Assembly: GCA_024803745.1 (NCBI GenBank)
Contig: JANJXV010000020.1
Coordinates: 21,874,777 to 21,938,776 of the forward strand
DNA from: Megascapheus bottae
Taxonomy: Eukaryota; Chordata; Mammalia; Rodentia; Geomyidae
Length of the DNA stretch: 64,000 nucleotides
Reading direction: 5' to 3'
Position numbers and translations under genes: made by a program. Within the stretch, counting starts at the first letter, position 1. Each line of letters opens with the position of its first letter. The notes under the pieces are model-generated. The model saw only the letters and a program-made list of their open reading frames with translations. It ran no database searches and was not told where the DNA came from. This document shows, one piece after another, positions 1-12,030 of this stretch.

Positions 1-490
1 GGAAAAAAAAAAGACATGCCGTCAGTGATTTTCAACAAAATCATCCAATGTCTCATCCAATAAGTCACACCAAAAGAAAGCTAATAAAGATGCTGATAAA
101 ATTCCTGAGACCAGATGAGCTGGTTCATCTGGCAAGCAGAGCTCCTTACCTAGCATGAAGGGGAGGAGAGAGGGGGGTGACCATCCTACTGTGACCTCCT
201 GGTCCACTGGCCTTTCAAGATTATCTGGTCTCTAGGAGGAACATGAGCATAGCCATCCTGACAGGCCTGGACATGTGCAGATTTATGGCTGTAACAAACT
301 CCACCTGCCAATCCACCTGTTCACCAAATTTGTGTCCAACAGCACAAGGTCCACACCCAACCGCAGTCTGATTAAAAAACCTCACCCAAATAAAGCGTCA
401 GGGTTCTGGATCCTTGCTTGAACTTGCTGCTTCCTGGCAATGTATTTTGCTTTTATTTCAAATAAATATTTTCTATCATTTTTATTAGGA
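1..490 (+). repeat. Possible LTR remnant (unassigned family)
   Basis: The stretch ends with an LTR-like 3' architecture: an AATAAA-containing block near 389, a short 'R/U5-like' segment (TCCTTGCTTGAACTTGCTGC, 411-430), then a T-rich run with a second AATAAA near 462. It lacks protein-coding character. I could not find clear TG...CA ends or a target-site duplication, and the left end is cut by the window edge. A solitary old LTR is the best reading, but this is inference; single-copy DNA is the alternative. Confidence 0.28.
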
Positions 491-724
491 TTTATCTTTT
501 GCATGAATTCTGCTCTCACCAAGAGAAAAGAGCCAAGGTAAGCTGAGCTAACTTTGGAGTGACATCAAGTAACCTTGTGATTTCATATACTCATTTTCAT
601 GTCCCTGCTACATCTATAATCCCAGTTAGGCAGAAGAAGTCATCAAAAGTAGGAAATCTTCCGTTAGAGAGGAATATTTCGGCTCACAGTAACTCCTTAT
701 CTAAAAAATTATTTACATCAAAAA

Positions 725-803
725 GAGCTGAGAATGGTGGGCTGTGGCTCAGGTAATTGTGTGCTTGCCTAGCAAATGCAAGGCTCTGTGTAAAAAATAC
801 ACA
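725..803 (+). repeat. ID-like SINE monomer, degraded
   Basis: GGCTGTGGCTCAGGTAATTG followed by GTGCTTGCCTAGCAAATGCA and AAGGCTCTG match the 5' half of rodent ID elements (tRNA-Ala derived). The B-box region is lost and a short A-rich stretch follows, so it is an old, truncated copy. Confidence 0.55.
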
Positions 804-1204
804 AGAAAAACCTAAACTGAAAATGTCCTTAAACTAGTGGCATTTCAGAGCACAAGTGAACTAAATTATAGACGCTAATTACTTCATTACTCCAGGAATT
901 CATTTCACTCATGAACCATGCTGCCTGTGGATTCTGTAGCAACTGAAGTATTCTTGCTATGTAACTCCCTATTGTATAAGAATAAAATTGAGATCCAGCT
1001 GGGGTTCAAACAAAACCAAACAAAATGACAACAAAATCAAGAACCCTGAATACTTCAAAGTAAGGAGTTAGTTACAGTAAATCCTCTTAGAACAATTGCC
1101 CTTGTACATTGTACCCTTGTACAGAGATTCCCTCCTTCTCTTCACACAAGTGACCCTAAGAGTTTAAAACTACCCCATAAACCTCCAGACAAAAGATTGA
1201 ATCA

Positions 1205-1442
1205 AAGAATATGTAATAGTTCAGAACTAGAGTCAGAGGACCCTGGGCTGGAGTTTCGATTCCTCTGTTTATTTACAGTGGCCTTGGACAAAATCACCAA
1301 CGTCTCCTGGCTTCTGACTCATTATCTGTAAAATAAAGATCCCAAACACTAGCAGATTTTTAAGTGCTAAAAGAGATTATGCCAGGAAACTGATTAGCCA
1401 GTGCCTGCTGCAGACCTAAGATATACTAGCTGTTATTAACTG
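1205..1442 (+). repeat. MIR SINE
   Basis: The MIR core is recognisable across its length: a GGGCTGGAGTTTCGATTCC block, GGCCTTGGACAAAATCACC, then ATTATCTGTAAAATAAAGAT, and near the 3' end CCAGTGCCTGCTGCAGACC with TAGCTGTTATTA. This order matches the ancient tRNA-derived mammalian-wide interspersed repeat. Divergence is high, as expected for an insertion that predates placental radiation. Confidence 0.75.
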
Positions 1443-2697
1443 CAAGCTAACCAAAGGTCTCCCATCGATTACATGCAAAGTTCAGAAATAATCACAACAG
1501 CCATTTTTTTAAATCTGTGGAAGTTTCACAGATTTGGTAGGCTATTTTATAGTTGCATAGTCCCTTGGGGCAGTGAGGATACAAGTAGCCCTTTGGAGCC
1601 CAAGTCTCTAGGGTTCCCCTAGATCTTCTGCCAAGACTCATCTCCATTCTCCTCTCTCTGGGAAAGACCTTCCCTTGGTTTATCAACTGTCTTTCTCACC
1701 TGGACCTGCTACCTTCCCTATTCATCTCAGTTATCTGTGGAATGGTCTTGAGCTGTGGGCACTGCCGGCTCTTCCCATCCCTGATCGGTGGCACTGCATG
1801 GATTCCATCCCCTACCCCAACACAGTCCACTGTTTAGGGGGTCTTTCCCTTCAACAAACATACTTTTGTCTAATCTGAACAGGAAGTCAGCCCTGACAAT
1901 CAAGCCTTTGTTTTATAAAGCTGTAACTTATTAATAAATTAGTTCCTCGTGCCTTAGAAATTTTTCTGATAGCCAAACAAGACTGAAACGTTCCAAAATG
2001 TACACTGTAGCTCCATCTGCATGGTTGGATCATAATTTCTTTCTGCTTTTGTATACTATAGTCTGCTTTTTGAAGTTTCCCTAGTTAAAAAAGCAAAACT
2101 AAGAAACAAACAGTAAGCTTTAAAACCTTAGTTTTATGGGAGAAGTAGGAAAAATTAAGGAGACTCGGTTTTGAAACTGTACACAGGAGCCTTGAGCATG
2201 GAATAAGTACAGCCACTGGTATGGAAACACAAAAATCTAAATGGGAAAGGGAAGATGTTGGTGGGCAGGAAGGGATAGTCAAAACACAGCTATTTTATGT
2301 TCACCAGAGAGCAGGCTAAAATATCCTACAATAGATTAAATGCATTACTCAATTCATTTTGATAAATTCATCAAACTTGTTCACTAGCTCAATCAGTAAA
2401 ATCAGATGGCTAAAGCAAAGAGCTTGCAGACATAGTCTATACTGACTTCTGTATAGATTAGGATGTATTTTATGATCCCAAATTTCAGGAGAACAGTTAA
2501 AATTAAAGAAAAATAACTTAGAGGAAGAATTCTAAGGCTAAGACCATGTAAACATGGTCAGTTTCAGATTTAAGAAATGGAGTGGAGACATTGGCTGGCT
2601 ATAGACTTCAGTCTTTCTCCCTCTGAATGAAAGTCCAATCAACTGTGAGCTATAAATTAATGGTATTAATGTTTAATTTTAAAAAAAGGTTAGGTAA

Positions 2698-2925
2698 ATG
2701 GGCACCGGTGATTCATGCCTGCAATTCTTACTACTACTCAGGAGGCTGAGGGCTGGGAATTGTGATTCCAAACCAGACCAAGCGGAAAAGTCCACGTGAC
2801 TCTTACCTTCAGTTAACCAGCAAAATGCTGGATTGGAAGCATAGCTTAAGTATAAGAATGTTAGCTGTGAGGAAAAAGCTGAGGGCAAAGTCTGGAGTTC
2901 AAACTCTGATATTGGCACCAAAAAT
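2698..2925 (+). repeat. 7SL/B1-like + Geo dimeric SINE
   Basis: The 5' half carries the 7SL-type block GATTCATGCCTGCAATTC and CTCAGGAGGCTGAG. The 3' half keeps the Geo-type CTGAGGGCAAAGTCTGGAGTTC. The copy is quite diverged and ends in a short A-rich/AATG tail. Confidence 0.65.
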
Positions 2926-2942
2926 GAATGAATGAATTAAAA

Positions 2943-3010
2943 GTAGGTAATATTACCATCGCCCTCTTAGAGCTATTATAAGTGAAATAATACATAGCAA
3001 GGGCTTCCCA
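2943..3010 (+). repeat. MIR 3' fragment
   Basis: The segment resembles the MIR 3' portion (ATTACCATCGCCCTCTTAGAG, then GAAATAATACATAGCAAGG). It lies directly after the tail of the preceding SINE, so the SINE may have inserted into the MIR. Confidence 0.35.
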
Positions 3011-3317
3011 CTCAGCATGACTAGTAAGTCATGGTAGTGAAGAAGGAAATGATGCAAATTAAGAGCTTACACAAAACAAATCAGCTCCAGATCATGTGAG
3101 AGCTGAGTGCACGCCAAGGATTCCTGCTTTCTAACTCTTAAGAGGATGGAAGCAATTAACATTGATACTTTATAAATCAGTATTTAAGGATGACTGCTTT
3201 CAAGAAGATCCTTGCTTTAGATGGGACTGGGTACATATGAGCATCCTAATTTGATCAGTGCCTCAAACTTGGATTGTTAAACTAACTTTAATTTAGCATT
3301 AAAAACAGATGAGTTGA

Positions 3318-3362
3318 ACTGGGCCCGGAGTTCAAACCCAAACACCAGCACAAAAATTAATA
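3318..3362 (+). repeat. Geo monomer 3' fragment
   Basis: GGGCCCGGAGTTCAAACCC followed by AAACACCAGCACAAAA matches the last part of the Geo monomer and its A-tail. Only about 45 bp remain. Confidence 0.35.
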
Positions 3363-3808
3363 AGCAAATGCACAAACAAAAACAGAGTAATTGTCTGCAA
3401 AATGCCTTGCTAATGACTCAAATTTTATCATTCCAATTTCAGAATTGAATTAATATAACTTTAATTAAAATAATTTAGATGACAAATAATAATTAAACAA
3501 GTATAAAATATTAAATTTTCTCAAATCCATATATATTACAAATACACATTTTATTTTTTTTTAAACTTACTGATGAAAGTCCTTTGCAGGCTCACTAAAG
3601 TGTTAGCATTTTTACACACTGTGGCACTTCACATGTAATAGTTACTCAGTGGAATCAGAAATGCTGTCTTAAATCAAATGTTCTCAAAAGCCATGTTACT
3701 AAATAATGAATAAAAACATTTTGACAGAGGAAGAGTGGATGCGTAAATCCTGTAGTATAGACACAATATATGCATAGCATCAACCTACTGGGTACAAGAA
3801 GATCTTAA

Positions 3809-4042
3809 GCCAGGCGCAGAGGTTCACGCCTGTAATCCTAGCTATTCAGGAGGTTGAGATCTGAGGATCAAGTTCAAAGCCAGCCCTGGCACAAAAGGAC
3901 CTGAGATTCTTATCTGCAATAAACCTCTAGAAAATGGGAATTAGGGCTTGGCTCAAGGGTAGGGTGGTAGCCTTGAGCTGAAGAGCTCGGGGACAGCGCC
4001 CAGGCTGAGATCAGGCCCCATGATCCACAAAAAAAAAACCCA
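3809..4042 (+). repeat. 7SL/B1-like + Geo dimeric SINE with TSD
   Basis: This is a near full-length copy. It begins with GGTTCACGCCTGTAATCCTA, continues GAGGTTGAGATCTGAGGATC, the linker CCTGAGATTCTTATC, then the Geo half (GGCTTGGCTC ... GAGCTGAAGAGCTC) and an A-rich tail. AAGATCTTAA at 3799-3808 and again at 4043-4052 is a perfect target-site duplication, which sets the element ends. Confidence 0.85.
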
Positions 4043-4547
4043 AAGATCTTAAATGTAAAGAAGTGCATTATCTTTTTATTCCTTATGAATCTATTTCTCT
4101 TTTCTATTTTTCTTATGGGAAAGAATTTATTATTAGAATTTATTATTTGCCATCTTACCTAACATTCTCAAAACAAATAGACAAACACATTTGCTATTAT
4201 CTGGAGTTGATTAGAAATGAAACATGCCAAAGGAGCTTTGAATAATCTACAAATGATTTTTTATAGTATCAACAGAAATACTAGACTCAGTGATTATCCA
4301 GTCAGCAATTCATCCAGTCAATACCTTCATGTACAGTCTATAGAAGATCTAAAAACATGTTAAATAAATTAAACGGAGAAACAATAAAAATTAAGAAGCT
4401 AAGAGGAATCAAACAACATAGGCAACATATATTTAGAAACCTTCCAAACACTGATTATAATCTAATTCCATTTGCTATAGTTGTTGTGACTTGTAGCAAA
4501 GTAATTCTTCAAAATCTTAGAGGCTTCAAGTATTAAAAAAAATATTA

Positions 4548-4741
4548 GGCCGGGAGTTTGGCCTAGTGGTAGAGTGCTTGCACAAAGGCCCTGGTTTGAT
4601 TCCTCCATACCACATACATAGAAAAAGCTGGAACTGGTGCTGAGGCTCAAGTGGTAGAGCTCTAGCCTTGAGAAAACCCAAGGACTGTGCTCAGACCCTG
4701 AGCTCAAGCCAGGACTGGCAAAAAACAAACAAACAAAAAAC
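4548..4741 (+). repeat. IDL-Geo SINE
   Basis: The left ID-like monomer starts GGCCGGGAGTTTGGCCTAG (A box inside) and carries the B-box region GGTTTGATTCC. After the linker CATAGAAAAAGC comes the Geo monomer (GGCTCAAGTGGTAGAGCTC ... GAGCTCAAGCC) and an (AAAC)n tail. A small deletion removes the GCATGCATG segment seen in younger copies. Confidence 0.9.
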
Positions 4742-4799
4742 CAATATTGGTGGATTATTACAAAGAAAAAATGATAATACAGTGTGTTTCACATTTCTA

Positions 4800-6340
4800 G
4801 CATGCCTCCTCAAACTTCACAAATACAAATTAGTAAGATATAGCATTTAATTCAAGCTGAGAAAAATAACCTCAGACATTACGCTCTCAGATTTCACAAT
4901 TTGCAAGATGTTTAAATCCTGTATAGACTGTCCTGTAGTCATATAATTGAATATTGAGCTTTCACTACAACTCTAATAATCTGTATTGATTTCTCTGATT
5001 AGAAAACCTATCAGTCTAATTATAATGGGACAAAGGCTACCAACTCTCTTCTACCCATTCTTCTCTTTTTTCAATTAAAGGAATCCTGCAGGGTTCATTT
5101 GGTATTTCTTTATTCTTAGGACTACCACATTCATCTCTACAGCAAAATATTAACAAAAATCTGTTTTTGATGCATGGAGATGAGAACAAAAGATATTGGT
5201 TTCCCAGTAGGAAATACTACTAAAGGGTGTAAAGAATAAGACCATAGTCTTCTGCTTCTCCTTGGGAATAAGATAGTTCTGAAGCAGGCATTTGGAAAGA
5301 AAATAACAGTTCCATACTGAAGGTGGTAGGGCAAAACCATAAAGGAAAAAGAGGAGGATTTGCATCCAGAGATAAAGTTTTGTTCTCTTAAGATTTATAA
5401 ATGTTTACATCCTAAACAGAAAATGTACAGCTGTCTTACCCAAATAAAACAAGAGTATTCAAAAAAAGAATTTAACTCTATGAAATAAAAAAGGAAACAA
5501 ACTAACCCAAACCAAAACGCTGAGAAGGTTCTCAGCCTCCCATTCCCATACCTTGATTTGTTCAGATGTAGAACGTGATTTCCCTCCACCTTAAGAATTA
5601 TCACAGGCTCACAAAGTGAAATACTCTCTGCTGTTTATATTATTAGCATTCCATCTCTTCTGCATTTTTATGAGGTCACTTTCTCTACTCTCCATTTCCT
5701 CATTTAAACCACAGCAGCACCAAGCTAGCTCCTCTATCCCAAAGTACAAAACTTGTGAAAAGCATCCTGTATTCCAAATCCATTCCTAGTTGAATACACT
5801 TTCATAAAATACTAAGATGTTGAAAAGATGAGAATCATGGTATGACCTAAGAATATGCAAAAAAATACACACAAAAAAACCCTACACAGAGGAAAAAGAA
5901 TAACTAAATGTAATGGGAAGAGAAGAAATACAAAAATAGATTTGACTAAAAGCCAGCAACCACAAGAAACGAAAATATTACAGGAAATGGAATTAATTGG
6001 TTACTATCATGAGAGGTTTTTTTTTTCCCCTCCAGATTTTCTTAGGAAAGGGAGAGAGAGAAATTATAAAAGCAGTGTAGAAACTGTAAGTTTCACCAAG
6101 TTATCCAAATATTCTTGAATTATAGAATTTCATGTAAATATGTGTTTTCTGGAGGAAAAATTGAGATTTTTCTTTAGTGGAATTTCCCATTTGTCTTCTA
6201 GGAATTCTTCTGGTGAACTAATAAAGCTTCAGTTATAATCACGGGAACTTTTGTAAAGTAAGGTCTATATAGTTATACTATGATATCCTTTTCCAAAGGC
6301 ATAACCATGTTTTTACTTAGTTCTTTTCATTTTGTTTCTT
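4800..6340. other. Unassigned low-copy DNA
   Basis: I see no recognisable gene, SINE or LINE here. ORFs are short, on both strands, and unlike any protein I know. The only local structures are short A- and T-runs. Confidence 0.5.
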
Positions 6341-6344
6341 TTCT

Positions 6345-6575
6345 TTTTTTTTCAGTACTGGAGATGAAACCAGGATATTGTGCTTGCTAGAAATGTGCTC
6401 TTTGGCTTGAGCCAGGTCCTCAGCCCTTTTTTTGTGCTTTGTTTTGGGGTTGTTTCTTACTTAGCTCTGGCACTCTTCACCTCATCCTTTCTTCTTTTAT
6501 CCTCTCAAGTATGTGGAATTAAAGGTGAATGCCACCACACCTTGCTGGGACATTTATTTATTTATTTTTTGTCTC
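6345..6575 (-). repeat. B1/ID-type composite SINE, antisense
   Basis: In reverse orientation there is a T-rich tail, an ID-like half (CTGGAGATGAAACCAGG, TGTGCTTGCTAG, GGCTTGAGCCAGG), then a 7SL-like half ending TATGTGGAATTAAAGGTGAA and GCCACCACACCTTGCTGGG. It is strongly diverged. The TTTATTTATTTATTT block at its right edge may belong to a neighbouring sequence. Confidence 0.5.
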
Positions 6576-6902
6576 AAGCCTAAGGGCATCCCAAGTATAG
6601 GTTCACAAAGGAAACAATGTGCTTAGGCAGAACCTTTAACAGATCTGAGGCAGTCAGTGACAACAGATAAGCCTTTCATGAAGGAGTAGTTAGTTCTCTG
6701 TACACCACAGAGTTTTCTATGTGGAAGTTATTCCTTTCAATTATTTCCTCCTTATGACTAACTCATATCGTCGCATTATTTTGGTATAAAATGTAACAAT
6801 TGCTTTTGAGGGCACAGTAAAATCAGAGGATGCCATTTCCAAATATGGATATGGAAAAGTGCTTTCTGTATTTTCAAAAATAGACATAGAAATAATTTTT
6901 GC

Positions 6903-6985
6903 GGAGTGGGGGTGTGGCTCAGTGGTAGAGCACTTGCCTAACATACTCAAGGTCCTGGATTTGATCCCAGCTCTATAAATAAACT
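6903..6985 (+). repeat. ID element monomer
   Basis: GTGGCTCAGTGGTAGAGCAC (A box) and GGATTTGATCCCAGCTC (B box) are in tRNA-like spacing, followed by a short ATAAATA tail. This is a typical rodent ID monomer without a Geo half. Confidence 0.75.
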
Positions 6986-7164
6986 ATCCAATAATTGTCA
7001 TTCATGCACTGAAGTATAAAAACTAGTCATTTTTAGTAGAAGTTACTTATAAAAAGTTTAGAAGATTGTCTATAGAAAGGGAAGATGCAAGCCCATAAAG
7101 AATGTTCAAATAGACTTCATTTCATTTCCAACATCAAAACTGAATAGGATAAAACATATATTAG

Positions 7165-7393
7165 AAACCATATGGAGACAGTAGCCTGTAATTCTAGTTG
7201 CTAGGGAGGCCTAATCTGAGAATTCTACTTTGAAACCAGCCTGGGTAGAAAAGTTAGTCAACTCTTATCTCCAACTAACCAACAAAAAGCTGAAGTGGTG
7301 GTGTGGCTCACATGTTAGAGCACCAGCCTTGAGCAAAAAAGCTAAGGGAGAGCACTAGAACCTGAGTTCAAGTCCCAGTAAAAGCAACATCCA
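7165..7393 (+). repeat. 7SL/B1-like + Geo dimeric SINE
   Basis: GCCTGTAATTCTAGTTGCTA and GAAACCAGCCTGGG mark the 7SL-type half. CTCTTATCTCCAACTAACC is the linker. GTGGTGTGGCTCACATGTTA and CCTGAGTTCAAGTCCC mark the Geo half. The copy is old and has a short tail. Confidence 0.7.
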
Positions 7394-7422
7394 CAGAAAG
7401 AATATATGCTTCATCTCTACTT

Positions 7423-7438
7423 AATATATATATATATA
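7423..7438. repeat. (TA)n microsatellite
   Basis: A short alternating AT run follows the preceding SINE at a short distance. Confidence 0.8.
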
Positions 7439-7439
7439 A

Positions 7440-9150
7440 AGGATAAAAAAGACTATATTTCAATGTTTAAAATCATTTATTCAAGATGCATAGTTATGTA
7501 GCGGAAGAGACAAAACTGAACCCAGATATCCAGATTCCAATGCACATGATTATCACTAACTAGCACTGAGTAACAAATCTGTCCTCAGTAGTATATAACA
7601 ACACAAATATCAGTAGAAAACAAGGGATATGGAACCCTTTTATACGTTTGTTTTCACTCACAGAAACCTTTTCAATTAGTGCATGCCTTGAGACATTTCA
7701 CAATGTTCTGGCAAAAGACAGACCGAAGGATGGAAAACAAGATAACTAACTGATGGAGAGAATGACAATAGTTTTGTACCCACTATTTTTCAAAACTCTA
7801 ATAAAGCTGATGAATTGATACTTCATTCAAGTGCATTCTATACTATTACCTGATAATATGTTGGAAATTACTCGCATTATATCATTTGATTAGTATCTCA
7901 TTTTAAGACTATTAATATAGAACTTTTCATACAGCTAAGAAGCAGCATTCAAACTGAAACAGATGATTCTATTATCTGTATTTGCATTTAGTGAATTATG
8001 TTTCTTAATTCTTGACAATTCTCCTCTGGCCCTACCTTATCTTTTTGATTCTCTTATGAAATTTACATCTTAAACATGTTATTTTATGCTTATAGGAAAA
8101 ATTGAACAGAAACAACATTAAGATTGATTATATAGAGCAGTAAATAAGCTAACCAGGACTTTCAAAATGTAAGCTATTTAGTATCCTCTAGCATCTAAAA
8201 TGCCATCTCAAGGTTTCCATGCCAACCTTTCCAGAGTACAAAAATAATCGGTGCAACATTTACACACTCCAGAATGCGTAGCTTTTGATGCATTAACCTG
8301 TTTCCTCTTTTTTTATAGGCTCAAATGAATTTTGACATTAAAAATGGAAGGAACACCTACCAGTAAGCAATGAGGCAATTCATGTAACTATTGTTTCTGC
8401 AGATGTGGGACTATCCTTTTAATGGATTACAACTCTGTAGTTAGTCTAAGCTTTTCAAAATAGAGTTTTTATACATTATGCTTAAAATATAAACAGCAGG
8501 AAGCACTGAACACAGTATAAGTACAAGACAAATCTGGAAATCTAAGGCACTTCAGTCTTTGAATTAGACTACCTGGCAAGTGGAAAATAAATACAAAGTT
8601 CAAGGGGAGCTGAACAGATCTGCTGATTCCCTTCAAGGAGTTTGAAGAGAAGATTCACTGTTGAATATCACAGGGATATCCAGTAGGGAAAAAGGAGTTC
8701 CCAGCATTAATTGGGTCTAACATCTAAACTGCAGTTCAAAAGGGTAACTGAAAAGCAGTGAATCAGGAGAGTAATGGAAAGGGTGCAGAAAGTACTGGAA
8801 TGAAATAGAAACCCAACAACAGCACTAACAAGGATAATGATGACAGGACACTTAGCCAGTGATGGTAAGGCACACATGGCAGGTGCTTCAGAAGAAAATG
8901 TTCATTGGGAGTAATAATAAAGCAGAGAATCAATGAGATGAGATTTAGGATGCTTTGGTGCCGCAAACTAGGGCTCTTATAGAGGAGCCACCTCTGCATG
9001 ACTGATGTGTAAACATTCATTCGTAGATGAAAAAAACAAAGAAGATGAAGAGATTAAAGGGAGAAGAGAAACAAGAGAGCAAGAGAAAGGACTAAAGAAC
9101 TATTTGCTGGTATTAACTAACTTAAAGTGAATATGAACATAAGAATTTAT
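7440..9150. other. Unassigned low-copy DNA
   Basis: No gene or interspersed repeat is recognised. The stretch 8570-9130 has somewhat higher complexity than its surroundings, but carries only short, unrelated ORFs. Confidence 0.5.
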
Positions 9151-9154
9151 ACAT

Positions 9155-9290
9155 GCTTACATGTGTGTATATAAAGGATATATATTTATATATTAGATAT
9201 TATACACACTACATATTATACATAGTACATACATACATAGATGTATATACATATACACATACATATACCTATGTATATTATTGTTACCAT
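9155..9290. repeat. AT-rich TATA/TACATA simple repeat
   Basis: An imperfect array of TATA and TACATA units (for example GTACATACATACATAG and ATATACATATACACATACAT). Confidence 0.8.
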
Positions 9291-9427
9291 AAAGGTGATA
9301 TATAGACGGGTCACAGTTACATAAGTCAGGTAATAAGTACTTTTCTTTTTAAACACTGTTATCTCTTCCCTTGTTTTCTACCAGTTTTCCCCTGACCTAC
9401 TTCCCCTATAAGTTGTGTAGTTCATTT
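9285..9427 (-). repeat. L1 3'UTR-like fragment, antisense (tentative)
   Basis: The pattern 'TGATATATAGACGGGTCACAG, T-rich, pyrimidine-rich tract, TTGTGTAGTTCATTTTC' resembles the antisense 3'UTR type that is clearer at 10.18-10.69 kb. It is diverged and short. Confidence 0.35.
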
Positions 9428-9592
9428 TCAAGCCCAGACTGGAAAGTCCATGAGACTCTTATCTCCAATTAAGCACCAGAAAACCAGAAGGGGCTCTGTG
9501 GCTCAATGTGGTAGAACACTAGCCTTGAGCTGAAGAGATCAGGGACAGCACCAAGGCCCAGAGTTCAAGACCCACAACGGACCTACGGTGGA
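9428..9592 (+). repeat. 7SL/B1-like + Geo SINE, 5'-truncated
   Basis: The copy starts within the 7SL half (CAAGCCCAGACTGGAAAGTCC), keeps the linker GAGACTCTTATCTCCAATTA and the Geo half (GGCTCTGTGGCTCAATGTGG ... GAGCTGAAGAGATCAGGGAC ... AGAGTTCAAGACCC). Confidence 0.7.
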
Positions 9593-10179
9593 GGTGGGAG
9601 ATGTCTGTATGAAAAAAATGGGTGGAAATGCAAATTTTGTCTCTTCCCACAACCCTGCCTGAGCCTTATTAATTAAATGTCCTTTCTCTGACTTTCACCA
9701 TTACAAGATATTGAGGGATTCTGAGTCTTGAGCCTACAACTCCCATGAACATATTCTCTGTTGAAGTTGATCATGAATGTGATTCTGATATTGTTTTTGA
9801 AGGGCTTTGGATATGGCTGACAAGAGTTTCAACATTCCAAAATTTCTTCGATGTTTTCCGTAGCAAGTTAGAAGAAGATAGCAATCTTTCCAGCTGAAGA
9901 ACCTTTTTCTTTTGTTTTGTTTAAAAATTTTGGAAAGAAGATTAAAGGGTTTAAAGAAAGAAGTATAAATTCAGATTAAATGAGAGAGCAAAAGGTTGCA
10001 ATCCAATCAAACATCCTTTATTCTTGGATAATAAATTGTGTTTTTCCTAGCAATGACTAAGTAGGGGGCCTAATGAGGTGCTGCCATATAATAGTCTCTT
10101 AAAACTTCAATTGATGCCTTTAAAAACTCATTTAAAAATGAAGACAACTAGCTTTGCCAATGCTGGATTGTGTGTTGTT

Positions 10180-10690
10180 TTCTTAATTTTATTGTAAAAG
10201 TGTTGAGTGGAGGGGTATAGTCACGTAACTCATATAACGTTCTTTTTGAAAAGTGTCTCCACCTCCGTCATTTCTCCCAGTTTTTCCCCTCCAGGCCTTG
10301 TCTCCCCACTCCCACCCACCCCATCCCCCACCCCCCGCCAAGTTATGTAATTCAACAGAATCTACAGAGTATCACTGCTGAATTGGTTCACCCTTTCCCC
10401 AGCATTTCTGTGTTTCTCCTTCCCTTCCCTGAATCAGATAAACTTAAATATAAAGTCAAGGGCATATAACTCAAAAAGGGCACCAAAACAGAAAAAGCCA
10501 AAGAAGAAAGAAAAGGGGGAAAAAACCCTCACACAATACAATTTAAAAAAACCATTTTTTTTTCCATTGTCGGAGTTCATTTCAATGAGCATCATTTTAT
10601 ATGACTATATGCACATAGCTGTTGAGCCTGTGTTATCCTCTCCTAAGAATATCATCCTTTGCTCTCACTGTGTGAATGTTTAGAATTCTA
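10180..10690 (-). repeat. L1 3' region, antisense
   Basis: Read in reverse, this has the polyadenylation end (TTTTATTGTAAAAGTG at the left), a purine-rich G-run (the C-rich tract at 10271-10337), and a further 300 bp of low-ORF sequence. This architecture fits a LINE-1 3'UTR. It meets a sense L1 ORF2 fragment immediately to the right, so the two lie tail-away. Confidence 0.5.
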
Positions 10691-10714
10691 GTTAATTAAT
10701 CATGTCCAAGACAT

Positions 10715-11235
10715 CGATATTCTATCTCACTTCAGTTGGAATGGCTATTATCAAGAAAGTTAATAATAATAGATGCTGGTGGGGATGTGCCCAAACGGGA
10801 CACTACAACAAAGTTGGTGGGAATGTACACTTGTTCACCAACTCTAGAAAGCAGTATAGAGGTTCCTCAAAAGACTAAACATAGAGCTTCCCTATGACCA
10901 AGGAATCCTACTCCTGGCATTTACCCATATGACTACAAACCACATACTAAAACCATCAGCACAACCATGCTTGCTGCAACATTTTTTTTTAACCATAGCT
11001 AAGATATGGAAAACCCAGATGCCCTTAAGTAGATGAATGGCTCAAGAAAATGTGATACATATTCACAGTGGGATCCTATACTTCCATCAGAAAGAATGAC
11101 ATGGCCCCACTTGTAAGGAAATGGAAAGACTAGAAAACTATTATATATGAGAAGTATGCCAGATCCAAAGAAACATAGGCTGCATGCTTTCCCTCATTTG
11201 TAATAATTACAATGTACCTATAAATTGACAAGCAA
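10715..11235 (+). pseudogene. LINE-1 ORF2 C-terminal fragment (decayed)
   Basis: The fragment aligns by eye with the L1 ORF2 end at 39.06-39.57 kb. Shared blocks include the region before the cysteine motif (CACTTCAGTTGGAATGGCTA), AATAGATGCTGGTGGGGATG, TCCTCAAAAGACTAAACATA, TCCTACTCCTGGCATTTACC and GGAAATGGAAAGACTAG. Frameshifts and stops break the reading frame. It ends near the TTTGTAATAATTA block that marks the ORF2 stop region. Confidence 0.8.
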
Positions 11236-11876
11236 ATCCAGTGGTTAGTAAGAAACACATAATTATACTTGGACATGATTAATTATACTGCATTATGTTT
11301 TAGCATTTCAGGTAACTGTTCTAAGAAGTGCATGCAGGCAGTTAAGAGGTGGTTTCTACGTGGAGCAGAGTGAGCACACTTGTCTCAGCACATGTAGTGC
11401 TCTAGAAAGCATCTGCTTAATGAAATAAGAAATTCACTCAGTCATTTTACACAGCCTGGAAATAACATTAACCAGCTCTTGACTGGACTTGAAAGGAAAG
11501 TTGGCCTAACAATTTATTTTCAAAAAAAGATGCCGTGAACTTTTGTTGACCTCACTGTCATTGACCAATTTGGATAGACAAACCAATGGCACTAAATAGT
11601 ATTGATTGACATTTATCCTAACATGCAACTCAGCACAGAGGTTTACTCTAAAGTTATTGCATATGTTGAGGGAGGTTAAAAGTAAATCCAATAAAACACA
11701 ATGAAATTTAAAATTACCAGGCTGCCATTGCATAAAAGTTTGAGCAAAGGGGAATGAAGTTGAAAATTATTACAAGAAACAGATCCACTTGAACAAGTCA
11801 ATTGTCTCATGAGGGAAAATAATTTGCCTTGCTAAAAAGTTATCTTCAGCAGTGACCTAAAGTTTTTGTTTTTTAA
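11236..11876. other. Unassigned DNA between two L1 fragments
   Basis: No gene or recognisable repeat is seen. An ORF on the minus strand (11506-11733) has no recognisable features and is probably chance. Confidence 0.4.
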
Positions 11877-12030
11877 TATGTACCTTGATGGGAGGGGAGA
11901 GGGAAATGGGGACTTAAACATGAGAAGGAGTATCAATGTGCAAGAAGGAATGCACCCACTATCTGACAAATGCAACTGTAACCCCTCTATACATTAACCC
12001 AACAATGAAATAATACTTATTTAGAATGAT
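11877..12030 (+). repeat. L1 3'UTR tail
   Basis: GGGAGGGGAGAGGGAAATGG, then GAGAAGGAGTATCAATGTGC, then AACTGTAACCCCTCTATACA match the 3' end of the L1 3'UTR seen at 24.8, 28.7 and 56.6 kb. A short AATGAAATAATA tail follows. Confidence 0.75.
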